NCBI GenBank assembly: GCA_947446025.1
Contig: CANFEY010000005.1
Location: 1-64,000, forward strand
Length of the DNA: 64,000 bases
Source: Bryobacterales bacterium
GTDB taxonomy: Bacteria > Acidobacteriota > Terriglobia > Bryobacterales > Bryobacteraceae
Reading direction: 5' to 3'
Position 1 is the stretch's first letter. Each line of letters begins with the position of its first letter. Of the stretch, positions 35,884 to 44,736 are shown in pieces. Made by a program: the position numbers and the translations under genes. The notes below the pieces were generated by a model that made no database searches, was not told the DNA's origin, and worked only from the letters and a program-made list of their open reading frames with translations.

Positions 35884-38470
35884 ATTCGATCACGACGGCG
35901 TAATCGGTCCAGCAGAACTCGTCCGCGCTAATCGGCAGCAGGATTGCCGCGGGCGGCGTGGGATTCGTTTGCTGATACTTGGGATCCAGAATCTTCGCGA
36001 TCTCATCGCGCAGGTCTTCCAGATGGAGACGCGTCGTCCTGTCCCCGGCCCGCAGCGCGGCGGTCTTCGCCGAAGCCGAAATCGTCTGCAATTCACCGCG
36101 CAACATCGGACGCTGATCGTCGGTGGCCCGCTGCGGTCCGTTTAGCCGGGTGGCAACTGCTTCCAGATAGGCGCGCTGCAGGTTGCGACGATAGGCGTCG
36201 ATCTTCACGCTCGTCTGCGCCAGCTCTCCGAAAATCCCCTGCCGCACATCGGCCAGGAATTCGGTGGGCGTGTAGGCCGTGGGTCCATCAATGGCTTCCT
36301 GCTCCACTAAGCGGTTGAACCGCCCCGGCGCCAGCACCTGTTGCAGCACGCGCAACTGCGCCGCCCGGATGCGAGCCAACGTCCCCGCCGGTTCCATGCG
36401 CCGCAGGATCTCCGGCTTGATGAACATCTTAGGCGTCTGGAAGGCGTTGTCATTGAGGAACTTCACCGCGGCTTTCTGCCGGGCTTTCGGAACCGTGGTG
36501 AAACGCACACCATCCTGCCCCGCGTGTTTGTCCTGCGAATCGACGCCCCCGATGAGCCCCGCCACGTGATTCAATTGCGTGGACCACTGGCCCAGAGCGC
36601 GCCCGTAGACTTGCTCCAGATCGTCCCAGTCTTCGCCTTCATGCGCGGCGGCGTTCAGCAGGTTGTCCATCGAGCGCCCCAGATTCTTCAGGCCCAACGC
36701 CGTGGCCAGCACCGCGTCACTATCGCCGACGGCCTCGGTATTTTCGCCGGGATCGGCACCATCGGCCCCCGCCGTCGAAAAACGCAGCCACGGTGTGCTG
36801 TCCTGCTCTTTGGCCCACGCGTTCAGCGTCTTCACTTCGTCATCGGGAGTCTTCGCATCGGGAATCGGCGCGTAGCCCCACTTGATAGAAAACTTGTCAT
36901 ACGGTCCGATCCCTGGCACCAGCAGTTTGGGATCAATCTTGTCCTCAGGCTGCACCAAATAATTGAAGCGCGCGTAGTCCATGATGGTGGGCGAAAATCC
37001 CATCAGCCGGAGCCATTCCGGGTCGCGCAGTTTCTCCGCCGGATAGTTCGCACTCGCCTTCATGTTGTGTTGCAAGCCCAGCGTGTGACCGATCTCGTGC
37101 GCCGCTACGAACTGTAGCAGCTCTCCCATGAGATCGTCCGGCAGCGGAAGCTTCGCCGCGCGCGGGTCCAGCGGACCCACTTGCAGGAAATACCAGTCGC
37201 GAACCAGGTTCATCACGTTGTGATAGAACTGCACGTCGGCGTCCAGAATCTCACCCGTCCGCGGATCCGAAATGTGCGGTCCACTGGCATTTTCCGTGGT
37301 TGAAGGCAGCCAGCGGATCACTGAGTAGCGCGCGTCTTCAGCGCTCCAATTCGGGTCTTCCTCCGCCGACGGCGCTTCCTTGGCCAGGATCGCGTTGCGG
37401 AACCCCGCCGCCTCGAAGGCCGTCTGCCAGCTCTCGATGCCTTTCTTGAGGTACGGAATCCACTTCGCCGGCGTGGCCGGATCGATGTAGTAGACAATCG
37501 GCTTCACCGGCTCCGACATGGCGGCCGCAGGATCTTTCTTCTCCAGGCGCCAGCGGGCGATAAAGGTGCGGCGTTCCGCGCGATGGTCGGGACGGCTGAA
37601 GTCGATGTTGGAATTGCTGAAGTAGCCGACGCGCGAATCGGCCAGCCGAGCCATCATGGGCTGCTCCGGCAGCTTCACCATGCTGAAGTGCATCGTCACC
37701 GTGCCCGAACCGGGCTGCATGGCCTGTTGCGCCGCCCCGCCACGCCCGCCGCCGGCACCGTTGTCCACCGGATTGGTGTAGGTCTGCGTGGCCTCGGCTT
37801 CGATATTCCCCGGGTACGCCGTGATTTTGTCGATGAAGGTGCGCTGATTGTCCATGCCGCGCCCGCGAACGGTGTTGCGCCCGCTCATTTCCGGAACGTC
37901 CGTGGTGAAGATGCGGCTGACCTCGATCACAGGCGCTTCATCCTTACCCAGCGCCTCAATGTTGAACGTCATCAGGATCGCCGGAGTGTTCGCGTTCTCC
38001 ACGGCTTTGGCGATCTCGCTCTTGGGATCAGCCACGATGTCGTAGTTGATGTTGCGCAGGAAGATGCGGTTCTCGTGCTTTTCCCAACGGACCACCAGCG
38101 CTTCCACCATGCGTCCGCCGTAGCCCGCCCCGATGGTGTTGCGCGCGATCTGGCCTTCCAGCAGAAAGTCCTTGCCCAACTCCGCCACCGGAATTTCGTA
38201 GTAGTAGCAGGTGTTGATGTGATGGACCTTGAAGACGCCTTCCTGCGTCTTGACGCCCTCGCGGATGACGGTGTCATAAGCGCGGGGGGCGGTATACGGA
38301 GCCTGGGTGCAAGCGGGCGGTGCCGCGTTGGCTCCACCACGTCCGCCGGGGGCGGGTTTGGCAGGAGCGGCGGCGGGTGCAGGAGTCTCGGGGGCGGGTG
38401 CCGGGGCAGGTTCGTCCTGAGCCTGTAGGAACGGGATGAACAACAGCACGGCCAGCAGTGAATATTTCAC
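35882..38470 (-). CDS. Secreted zinc-dependent metalloprotease (DUF5117/DUF4953-like)
   Basis: The start chosen is GTG 38470 because AAGGAG ends 6 nt before it; the ATG at 38494 has no such site. The 862-residue protein has a signal peptide (VKYSLLAVLLFIPFLQAQ), then a Pro/Ala/Gly-rich linker (about 20-55). The zinc site HEIGHTLGLQHNMKAS is at about residues 465-480, an extended HExxHxxGxxH. The text FPETWLP-like EADA is absent, but PDHRAERRTFIARWRLEKK and IVYYIDPATPAKWIPYLKKGIESWQTAFEAAGF match the family of secreted proteases found in Bacteroidetes and Acidobacteria. It converges with the peptidase gene. Confidence 0.92.
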   Translation of the reverse strand: MKYSLLAVLLFIPFLQAQDEPAPAPAPETPAPAAAPAKPAPGGRGGANAAPPACTQAPYTAPRAYDTVIREGVKTQEGVFKVHHINTCYYYEIPVAELGKDFLLEGQIARNTIGAGYGGRMVEALVVRWEKHENRIFLRNINYDIVADPKSEIAKAVENANTPAILMTFNIEALGKDEAPVIEVSRIFTTDVPEMSGRNTVRGRGMDNQRTFIDKITAYPGNIEAEATQTYTNPVDNGAGGGRGGAAQQAMQPGSGTVTMHFSMVKLPEQPMMARLADSRVGYFSNSNIDFSRPDHRAERRTFIARWRLEKKDPAAAMSEPVKPIVYYIDPATPAKWIPYLKKGIESWQTAFEAAGFRNAILAKEAPSAEEDPNWSAEDARYSVIRWLPSTTENASGPHISDPRTGEILDADVQFYHNVMNLVRDWYFLQVGPLDPRAAKLPLPDDLMGELLQFVAAHEIGHTLGLQHNMKASANYPAEKLRDPEWLRLMGFSPTIMDYARFNYLVQPEDKIDPKLLVPGIGPYDKFSIKWGYAPIPDAKTPDDEVKTLNAWAKEQDSTPWLRFSTAGADGADPGENTEAVGDSDAVLATALGLKNLGRSMDNLLNAAAHEGEDWDDLEQVYGRALGQWSTQLNHVAGLIGGVDSQDKHAGQDGVRFTTVPKARQKAAVKFLNDNAFQTPKMFIKPEILRRMEPAGTLARIRAAQLRVLQQVLAPGRFNRLVEQEAIDGPTAYTPTEFLADVRQGIFGELAQTSVKIDAYRRNLQRAYLEAVATRLNGPQRATDDQRPMLRGELQTISASAKTAALRAGDRTTRLHLEDLRDEIAKILDPKYQQTNPTPPAAILLPISADEFCWTDYAVVIE

Positions 38471-38519
38471 GGAAGACTCCTTCTGATGGGTCATTCTAGC
38501 AACTTGTTACAGTGAATAC

Positions 38520-39722
38520 ATGCGTGCCCGGATTTCCGCCCTGTTTCTGACTGCGTTGTTGTTGTGCGGCCAGGCACGCACCGTCACCGACGCCGAGGTG
38601 CAGCGCGTGCACAAGGCCGCGCTTCTGATCGACACCCACAACGACGTTCCCTGGCGCGTGGTGGATGGATTCGACTTCGGCTCCAAGACGGGAGAATGGC
38701 ATACAGATTTGACGCGCCTCAAGGCCGGAGGTTTGGGCGGAGTGTTTTTCGTGGCGTACGTGGCAGGATCGTATGTCGACGGGAACCGCTCCGCACACCG
38801 GACCTTGCAGCTGATCGACACTATCCGGCGCGATATTATCGGGCGCTACCCTGCCGATTTCGCCTTGGCGGGCAGCGTGCGCGAGATTGAAGACGCGCGC
38901 AAGGCGGGGAAGATCGCGGCGCTCATCGGGATCGAAGGCGGACATGCTATCGAAGACGATCTGGGTCTGCTGCGGCAGTATTATTCCCTGGGTGCGCGCT
39001 ACATGACGCTGACGCACACGAATACGAACTCGTGGGCGGATTCCTCCGGCGATCAGACCAAGGCGGGCGTGAAGCATCACGACGGACTCACGGACTTCGG
39101 CAAGCAAGTGGTGCGCGAGATGAACCGGCTCGGCATGATGGTGGACATTTCGCACACCTCGGACGCCACGTTTAACAACGCTGTTGCGGTGAGTACGGCT
39201 CCGATCATCGCATCGCATTCCTCATGCCGGGCCCTAGCGAATCATCCGCGCAACCTGACCGACGCGATGATCACGGCGTTGGCGAAGAAGGGCGGCGTGG
39301 TGCAGATCAACTTCAACTGCAACTTCCTCTCAGAGAAGTTCCGAGCGGCGCAGGCGGCGGAGGAGACTCGCCTGGAAGCTCGCTTCCAGCAAGTGACAGC
39401 GGGGAAGAAGTTGAGCGAAGCTGAAATCGATGGGACTTACCAGCGTCTACGCTTAGAGATGAAACTGACGCGGGCGACTTTGGCGGACGTGGTGGACCAC
39501 ATCGACCACGTGCGCAAGATCGCGGGCATCGACGCAGTGGGCATCGGCAGCGACTTCAACGGCATCACCTGCGCGCCGGAGGGCTTGGAAGACGTCTCCA
39601 AGTTCCCGAACCTCACGCGCGCGCTGCTGGAACGCGGCTATTCCGAAAGTGACGTCAAGAAAATCTATGGCGGAAACCTGCTGCGCGTCATGCGGGCAGT
39701 AGAAATAGCGGCGGAGAAATGA
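38520..39722 (+). CDS. Membrane dipeptidase (peptidase M19)
   Basis: The 400-residue protein has a signal peptide (ALFLTALLLCGQA) and the M19 metal ligands: HxD in LIDTHNDVPWR, Glu in GIEGGHAIEDD, and the two His of VDISHTSDATF and IASHSSCRAL. A final Asp lies in GIGSDFNG. Renal-dipeptidase homologues cut dipeptides, including D-residue ones. It overlaps the next gene by 4 bp and is divergent from the large protease by 49 bp. Together with its neighbours it suggests extracellular peptide breakdown. Confidence 0.95.
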   Translation: MRARISALFLTALLLCGQARTVTDAEVQRVHKAALLIDTHNDVPWRVVDGFDFGSKTGEWHTDLTRLKAGGLGGVFFVAYVAGSYVDGNRSAHRTLQLIDTIRRDIIGRYPADFALAGSVREIEDARKAGKIAALIGIEGGHAIEDDLGLLRQYYSLGARYMTLTHTNTNSWADSSGDQTKAGVKHHDGLTDFGKQVVREMNRLGMMVDISHTSDATFNNAVAVSTAPIIASHSSCRALANHPRNLTDAMITALAKKGGVVQINFNCNFLSEKFRAAQAAEETRLEARFQQVTAGKKLSEAEIDGTYQRLRLEMKLTRATLADVVDHIDHVRKIAGIDAVGIGSDFNGITCAPEGLEDVSKFPNLTRALLERGYSESDVKKIYGGNLLRVMRAVEIAAEK

Positions 39723-40663
39723 AAACGCTACTGGTTATTGCGGCTCTCGCCCTCGCGCTCTGTGGGTGCAAGAAAACTTCCGGGGGCGCACTGGTGGACC
39801 CGGCGTTGGCCACGCTGGTGCCTGCGGACACTACGATGCTGGTTGGCATCCGGGTTGAGGACCTGCTGAAGACCCCGATTTACAAGAAGTATTTGGCGGA
39901 CCGCGCGCTTGCCCCGCTGGACGATTTTTCCGAGCAATTCGGCATCGACCCGCGCAAGGATATTTGGGAGCTGCTGTTCATCTTTAACGGCAAAGAGAGC
40001 GTAATCTTAGGGCGCGGCAAGTTTCCCAGCGAGCCGGAGCAGCGCTTCCCCAGCGAACTGCAGGGCGCGACGCGGACGAACTATCGCGGCTACAATCTCA
40101 TCGGCAACGATCAGACCTCGCTGGTGCTGATCGGCGCGACGGTGGCCGGCGTGGGCGACACGGCCGGGTTGAAGCGGATTCTGGATGCGCGCGCGCAGAC
40201 GAACGGTCCTCCGGCGGTGCTCGCGCCGCGCATGCAGGAAGTGCCTGTCACGGCGGGATTCTGGTCCGTCTACGCGGGCTCTCCGATCTCGGTTCCCGCG
40301 GGCGCATCGGCCAACATGGGCAACATGGTGAAGATCCTCAACTCCATCCAATCCGGCGCATTTTACATGGATCTGCGCACCGCCGTTTCGGGCAAGGCAA
40401 CCGGGATTGCCGCGACGGATGCCGCCGCCAAGGAATTGCATGATTCGTTACGCGGACTGCTGGGGCTGGGGCGACTGATGGGGGCGAAAGACGACGTGAA
40501 GATGCAGCGCCTGTTTGATGGACTGCGGATTACGCTGGACGGGAAAAACGTCAACCTCTACATCGAAGAGCAGGAAGACGCGATTACGACTCTGATGGAT
40601 TTCCTGCCGATGGGGCAGGGGCGTGGAAAAGCCCCTGCCTCCGGTTTGCGGTCGTTGAAGTAA
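39719..40663 (+). CDS. Hypothetical lipoprotein
   Basis: This 314-residue protein has a lipobox ALCGC (Cys about residue 17). It opens with LVPADTTMLVGIRVEDLLKTPIYKKYL, the kind of segment seen in proteins annotated DUF3352 or as inactive chaperone-like lipoproteins. GKESVILGRGKF and YNLIGNDQTSLVLIG follow in a beta-rich core. It overlaps the dipeptidase stop by 4 bp and is clearly co-translated. The last 17 residues (GQGRGKAPASGLRSLK) come from a family C palindromic repeat. Function is unknown. Confidence 0.75.
   Translation: MKTLLVIAALALALCGCKKTSGGALVDPALATLVPADTTMLVGIRVEDLLKTPIYKKYLADRALAPLDDFSEQFGIDPRKDIWELLFIFNGKESVILGRGKFPSEPEQRFPSELQGATRTNYRGYNLIGNDQTSLVLIGATVAGVGDTAGLKRILDARAQTNGPPAVLAPRMQEVPVTAGFWSVYAGSPISVPAGASANMGNMVKILNSIQSGAFYMDLRTAVSGKATGIAATDAAAKELHDSLRGLLGLGRLMGAKDDVKMQRLFDGLRITLDGKNVNLYIEEQEDAITTLMDFLPMGQGRGKAPASGLRSLK
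40614..40639. repeat. Palindrome, family C, copy 2 (3' end of lipoprotein gene)
   Basis: GGCAGGGGC (40614-40622) and GCCCCTGCC (40631-40639) flank GTGGAAAA. It codes for the tail of the lipoprotein and lies 28 bp upstream of the converging gene end, where it could act as a terminator. Confidence 0.6.
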
Positions 40664-40666
40664 CTA

Positions 40667-41449
40667 CTATTGAACGGCGGGCAGAGTGTTGGGCACGCCG
40701 GTGTTGATGCACGACGGGTGGCCGAAGCCGCCCGCGCTCTTGCCAGTGCCGCCGTTGGGGTTGTCGGTGATGTCGAGAACCATATTGTCCGGATGAGCCG
40801 CATCAGCGATGGCAAACAGGCCGGCCAGGTTGTCGAGGTTCAGGCTGTCGCGGACGCGCCAGCCGATGCGGTGATCCGCACACGAGGTGTCGCCGCTGAC
40901 GCCCACCGCGCCGATCACTTTGCGGCTCGCGTCGCAGAGCGCGAGGCCGCCGCCGAACACGTTTACGCCGCCGATTTTGCCGCCCACCATGGGGTCCTTT
41001 GCGGTGCCGTTGTCCGCCGAGTTTCCGCGATAGGCGACATCGGTGGAAACCGGGTTGCTTTCCTGGAGGCCATAGAGGCTGCTGCCGGGTTGCGTAGCCG
41101 AATACAGGTTCGCGGTGGAGAGCGCGAGTCCGTTGAGGCTGAACGCGTTCGCCGTGTTCGCTTTCTGCGCGGAGATCACGCGGCTGCCGGGCCATTGCGC
41201 GCCGCGGTCCGTGCCGGTGAACGCCACGGCGCAAACGACGCCGTCGCGATCCACGATGGTGCCCCACATCTGTAGATCGAGTCCGGTGGTTTCCGTGGTG
41301 GTAGCGGCCTTGAGCGCGGTCAGCAGCTGGGCGTGGCTGGGAAGCTTGCTACAGCCGTTGGTGGGACGCCGGTCGTCATCGTCGGCCAGCATCGTGGCGG
41401 GCAAAGCCGCCGCGCAAAGTGCAAGGGCAAGGGTTCTAGAGAATTTCAT
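40667..41449 (-). CDS. Secreted HbpS/GlcG-like heme-binding family protein, paralogue 1
   Basis: The 260-residue product has a signal peptide (LALALCAAALPATMLA) and a GlcG/HbpS (DUF336) core: VVCAVAFTG, PGSRVISAQKANTANAFS, LYGLQESNPV, IGGVNVFGGGLALCD, and VIGAVGVSGDTSCADHRIGWRVRD. The core of HbpS binds heme in Streptomyces, but here two internal Cys near SGDTSCADH and a C-terminal tail DNPNGGTGKSAGGFGHPSC are added features. The tail recurs in the upstream paralogue. The second gene is 146 bp upstream on the same strand. A periplasmic ligand-binding role is inferred. Confidence 0.85.
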   Translation of the reverse strand: MKFSRTLALALCAAALPATMLADDDDRRPTNGCSKLPSHAQLLTALKAATTTETTGLDLQMWGTIVDRDGVVCAVAFTGTDRGAQWPGSRVISAQKANTANAFSLNGLALSTANLYSATQPGSSLYGLQESNPVSTDVAYRGNSADNGTAKDPMVGGKIGGVNVFGGGLALCDASRKVIGAVGVSGDTSCADHRIGWRVRDSLNLDNLAGLFAIADAAHPDNMVLDITDNPNGGTGKSAGGFGHPSCINTGVPNTLPAVQ

Positions 41450-41595
41450 GGTGGGTACTTCTCCTTCGATTTGAGAATCGGGCGTAATCGGGGCGCCACG
41501 GGAGAAGTATACGTGAGGGCTGGGTACGGAAGGAACGGCGTAGGGCGAAATTTAGAGTACTAGGAGAGGGCGGGGCCGCCCTCTCCCGATGAGAA

Positions 41596-42363
41596 CTACC
41601 TCACTGCGGGCAGCGTGTTGGGCACGCCGTCGGTGGCCACGTTGAGGCAATGCGGATGGCCGAAGCCGCCCGCGCTCTTGCCGGTGCCGCCGTTGGGGTT
41701 GTCGGTAACGTCAAACACCATGTTGTCAGGGCGTTGCGGATCGCCGGAGACGCCGCCCACGGTCAGCAGATTATCCAGACCCAGCGTGTTGCGCACACGC
41801 CATCCGATGCGATGGTCGGCGCAGGAGGTATCGCCGCTGACGCCCAGGGCACCGATGATCTTACGGCTCGCGTTGTAGAGTCCGAAGCCGCCGCCGAACA
41901 CGTTGACGCCGCCGATGGCTTTGCCCACCATCGGGTCCTTGGCCGTGCCGAATGCAGTGGCGGGTCCCTTATAGGCAACGCTGATGTCCACGGGGTTGCT
42001 TTCCTGCAGGCCGTAGAGGCTGCCGCCGGGCTGGGTAACCGAAAAGAGGTTGGCTGTGGAAAGCGCCAGTCCGTCCAGGCCGAATGCGTTAGCGGTGTTG
42101 GCTTTCTGCGCGGAAATCACCCGGCTGCCGGGCCATTGGGCGCCACGGTCGAAGCCGGAGAACGCCACGGCGCAGACGATTCCGTCGCGGTCCACGATGG
42201 AGCCCCACATGTGCAGGTTCAAGCCGGAACCTTCGGCGGCGACGGCCTGGTCCAGGGCGGGCTTCAGTTTGTCGTAACCCGGCAGGGCCTTGCAGTCGGC
42301 CCACAGCGTGGACGGTGCCAGGGCGCACAGGGCCAGGAATAGGGTCTTGGAAGTCAATTTCAT
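41596..42363 (-). CDS. Secreted HbpS/GlcG-like heme-binding family protein, paralogue 2
   Basis: The start ATG 42363 follows AAGGAG; the longer frame to 42687 lacks support. The 255-residue product shares most motifs with the downstream copy, including LHMWGSIVDRDGIVCAVAFSG, PGSRVISAQKANTANAF, IGGVNVFGGGFGLYN and the tail NPNGGTGKSAGGFGHPHC. It has a signal peptide (LFLALCALAPSTLWA). The two genes look like a tandem duplication that has since diverged. A divergent matrixin-like gene begins 52 bp away. Confidence 0.87.
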   Translation of the reverse strand: MKLTSKTLFLALCALAPSTLWADCKALPGYDKLKPALDQAVAAEGSGLNLHMWGSIVDRDGIVCAVAFSGFDRGAQWPGSRVISAQKANTANAFGLDGLALSTANLFSVTQPGGSLYGLQESNPVDISVAYKGPATAFGTAKDPMVGKAIGGVNVFGGGFGLYNASRKIIGALGVSGDTSCADHRIGWRVRNTLGLDNLLTVGGVSGDPQRPDNMVFDVTDNPNGGTGKSAGGFGHPHCLNVATDGVPNTLPAVR

Positions 42364-42415
42364 GTATTTCTCCTTGAATGGTGCTACGTCTACTAGTATA
42401 GTGGGCAGGGCATTC

Positions 42416-43003
42416 ATGCGCTTTTTGCTTTTACTTTTCGTCGCCACATCCGCATTTGCGCTCGACCTGCGGTATTGGATTGAGCCGTGTACGCGCCCGG
42501 AGACGCGCTGCCTGGCGCACGATCCGCAGATGGCCGAGTGGGCCCTGCTCGATTGGCAACGCTCCTCCGGCGGAACGCTGCATCTTGAGAAAACCACCAA
42601 CATCCGCCGGGCCAACATCCGCGTCCATTGGGCCACCCAGAACGAAGGCTTGTACGGCGAGGCCCGCCCCTTCATCGAAGACGGCATGCGCGGCGCGGAG
42701 GTCTACGTTCTGCCCGACCTCAGCGCCATGGGCCGCGACATCTCCTCGGCCACGCGCGTCGATTCCCTGCTCCGCGACGCCATCGTGTACCTGACCTGCC
42801 TGCATGAGACCGGCCACGCCCTGGGCCTGTCACATACCACCGCGTTTCCAGACATCATGTACACCTTCACCGCCGGCGGCGACATTGGGGAATATTTCGG
42901 GCGCTACCGCAGACGGCTCGGCACACGGGCGGACATCGCAACTACCTCCGGGATCTCTCCACAGGATCACCAGCGTCTGCTCGTGGCGCTGGCTCAGTAT
43001 TAG
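42416..43003 (+). CDS. Small secreted matrixin-like metalloprotease
   Basis: The start ATG 42416 begins a signal peptide (MRFLLLLFVATSAFA). The 195-residue product has the zinc motif HETGHALGLSHTT at about residues 135-147, followed by DIMYTF, which supplies the Met-turn of metzincins. Length and motif fit a minimal matrixin/M10-like catalytic domain with no prodomain. A long N-terminal extension in frame is rejected because it would run through the paralogue's promoter. The 3' end sits next to a family C palindrome. Confidence 0.85.
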   Translation: MRFLLLLFVATSAFALDLRYWIEPCTRPETRCLAHDPQMAEWALLDWQRSSGGTLHLEKTTNIRRANIRVHWATQNEGLYGEARPFIEDGMRGAEVYVLPDLSAMGRDISSATRVDSLLRDAIVYLTCLHETGHALGLSHTTAFPDIMYTFTAGGDIGEYFGRYRRRLGTRADIATTSGISPQDHQRLLVALAQY

Positions 43004-43009
43004 CAGGTA

Positions 43010-43029
43010 GGCAGGCGTTTCCACCTGCC
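43010..43029. repeat. Palindrome, family C, copy 3 (between converging genes)
   Basis: GGCAGG-CGTTTCCA-CCTGCC lies 6 bp after the matrixin-like stop and 4 bp before the tpiA stop on the other strand. It could end both transcripts. Confidence 0.6.
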
Positions 43030-43033
43030 GAAT

Positions 43034-43783
43034 TCAGGCGTTCACAATCGCGGCGAAGGACTTCGCATCTAGGCTGGCGCCGCCCACCAGTGCGCCGTCG
43101 ATTTCGTCCTGCGCGAGCAGCGCCGCGGCGTTGTCGGGCTTGACGCTGCCTCCGTAGAGAATGCGGCTGGCGTCCGCGATCTCCGCCCCAAAGCGCGCGC
43201 GGATTTTGGCGCGAAGGAACGCATGGGCTTCGACCGCCATCTCCGGCGTAGCCGTGCGGCCCGTCCCGATCGCCCACACTGGCTCGTAGGCGATGGAGAC
43301 GCGGGCGAATTGCTCGGGCGAGAGGCCGGCCAGTCCCCCGTTGAATTGGGATTCGAGCACGGCCCCGGTTTGACCAGCTTCCCTCTCCTCGAGTTTTTCG
43401 CCGACGCACACAATGGGCTTAAGCCCGGACTCCAGCGCCGCCGTCGTCTTCTTGAACACGGTCTCCTCGGTTTCCCCGAAGTATTGGCGGCGCTCGCTGT
43501 GGCCGATGATCACCCACTGGCAGCCGATTGCCAGAAGCATGGGAGCGGAGACTTCCCCAGTATAGGCGCCTTCCTTCAGCCAGAAGACGTCCTGAGCCCC
43601 AACCTCGATGGCGCTACCGCGGGCGGCGGCGATGGCAGCGGGCAGGGCTACAAAGGGGGGGCACACCACGATTTCGGCGCGGCGGGTTTCCTTGACCAGC
43701 GGAGCCAACTCATTGAGAAACTGAGTAGTCTCATGGGCGCTTTTGTAGAGTTTCCAATTCCCCGCAATAACCGGCGTACGCAT
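43034..43783 (-). CDS. tpiA: Triose-phosphate isomerase
   Basis: The 249-residue enzyme converts dihydroxyacetone phosphate to glyceraldehyde-3-phosphate in glycolysis. The catalytic pieces are all visible: Asn and Lys in AGNWKLYK, His in IGHSERRQYFGET, the catalytic Glu in AYEPVWAIGTG, and the phosphate loop LYGGSVKPDN. Length is standard. The start at 43783 is preceded by a purine-poor region, but it matches the family N-terminus. It is in tandem with the DUF362 gene, 20 bp downstream of it. Confidence 0.98.
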   Translation of the reverse strand: MRTPVIAGNWKLYKSAHETTQFLNELAPLVKETRRAEIVVCPPFVALPAAIAAARGSAIEVGAQDVFWLKEGAYTGEVSAPMLLAIGCQWVIIGHSERRQYFGETEETVFKKTTAALESGLKPIVCVGEKLEEREAGQTGAVLESQFNGGLAGLSPEQFARVSIAYEPVWAIGTGRTATPEMAVEAHAFLRAKIRARFGAEIADASRILYGGSVKPDNAAALLAQDEIDGALVGGASLDAKSFAAIVNA

Positions 43784-43803
43784 GCTTAGTTTGAGGGTAA
43801 CAG

Positions 43804-44736
43804 CTACAGGGCGGCCAGTTGGAAGGGAATCCGCAGACTATGGATGGACTCGCCGCGCTGGTCAATGCGCGACTCCTCGATCACACCCTGGCGGTTGGCG
43901 GCCAGTTGCAGATACTCGACATCAGAGGGGTCCAGGCCCATGACGCGGCAGCAGGTGGCATCGAGCGCGGCCAGGTCCGCTCCCATGGCCAGGACATGCG
44001 CGGCCTTGGCTGCTCCGTTGCCCGGACCGTTACCCTCCATGGCCACAATGCCGTCCACAATGCCGAAACTGCGGCGGAAAATGCGGGCAAGTTCGGTGGC
44101 GGCACGGGGGGTTCCCAAGCCATGAGGCTTCTCGTGGGGCCAGCCATAGACCGAGCCGGGTAGCAGTCCGAACAGGTTGGTCATGGACAGCGAAGCGCCT
44201 AACGCCGTGTCGGTTTTCATCTTGGCGATGGAGACGATCAGGTCGGCGCGAAGGGCGGTGACCGGCAGATATACCTCCGAGCCTCCCAGACCCTGCACCG
44301 GCGATACGTCGTCCCCATTGAGGTCGACGAACACATCGTCGAAGTTCGGAATACGGTCGCGGTAGCCCGCCGCCTCGGCCAGCCCGAGCGTGTCCTGGTG
44401 GCTTGCCGGAGCATCGCCGATGAGCACCTGAGCGGCTCCCAGTTCCTGAAACGCGGCAAACGCAGCGGCCACCACGGCCGCGTGCGGATTGGTGAATTCG
44501 TCGTTCGTGAACGCAGATAGGCCCGGCTTCAGCAAGACGTTCTTGCCGGCTACATCGAGGTCCTTTAGACCGTCCAGCAGAATGGCCGCCAAATCTTCTG
44601 TATAGTCACCGGCACGCCGCAGGGTCACCGAAGAGCGGGCTTCCCGCTGCGGAACCGACTGCCGCCCGCCCCGAAATCCCGCATACCCGGTGAGCAGCGC
44701 AGCTGCCGCCAAAGGAACAAATTCGCGCCGATTCAT
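43804..44736 (-). CDS. DUF362 domain secreted protein
   Basis: It starts at ATG 44736 (the longer frame is not supported). The 310-residue product begins MNRREFVPLAAAALLTG, a Tat-like signal with RR. The body contains GKNVLLKPGL, VLIGDAPASHQDT and ADLIVSIAKMKTDTALGASLSMTNLFGLLPG, features of DUF362 proteins. That family in other cases carries Fe-S ferredoxin-like parts, but no Cys clusters are seen here. It overlaps the prenyltransferase-repeat gene by 4 bp, so they are coupled. The tandem arrangement suggests joint function, unknown at present. Confidence 0.85.
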   Translation of the reverse strand: MNRREFVPLAAAALLTGYAGFRGGRQSVPQREARSSVTLRRAGDYTEDLAAILLDGLKDLDVAGKNVLLKPGLSAFTNDEFTNPHAAVVAAAFAAFQELGAAQVLIGDAPASHQDTLGLAEAAGYRDRIPNFDDVFVDLNGDDVSPVQGLGGSEVYLPVTALRADLIVSIAKMKTDTALGASLSMTNLFGLLPGSVYGWPHEKPHGLGTPRAATELARIFRRSFGIVDGIVAMEGNGPGNGAAKAAHVLAMGADLAALDATCCRVMGLDPSDVEYLQLAANRQGVIEESRIDQRGESIHSLRIPFQLAAL

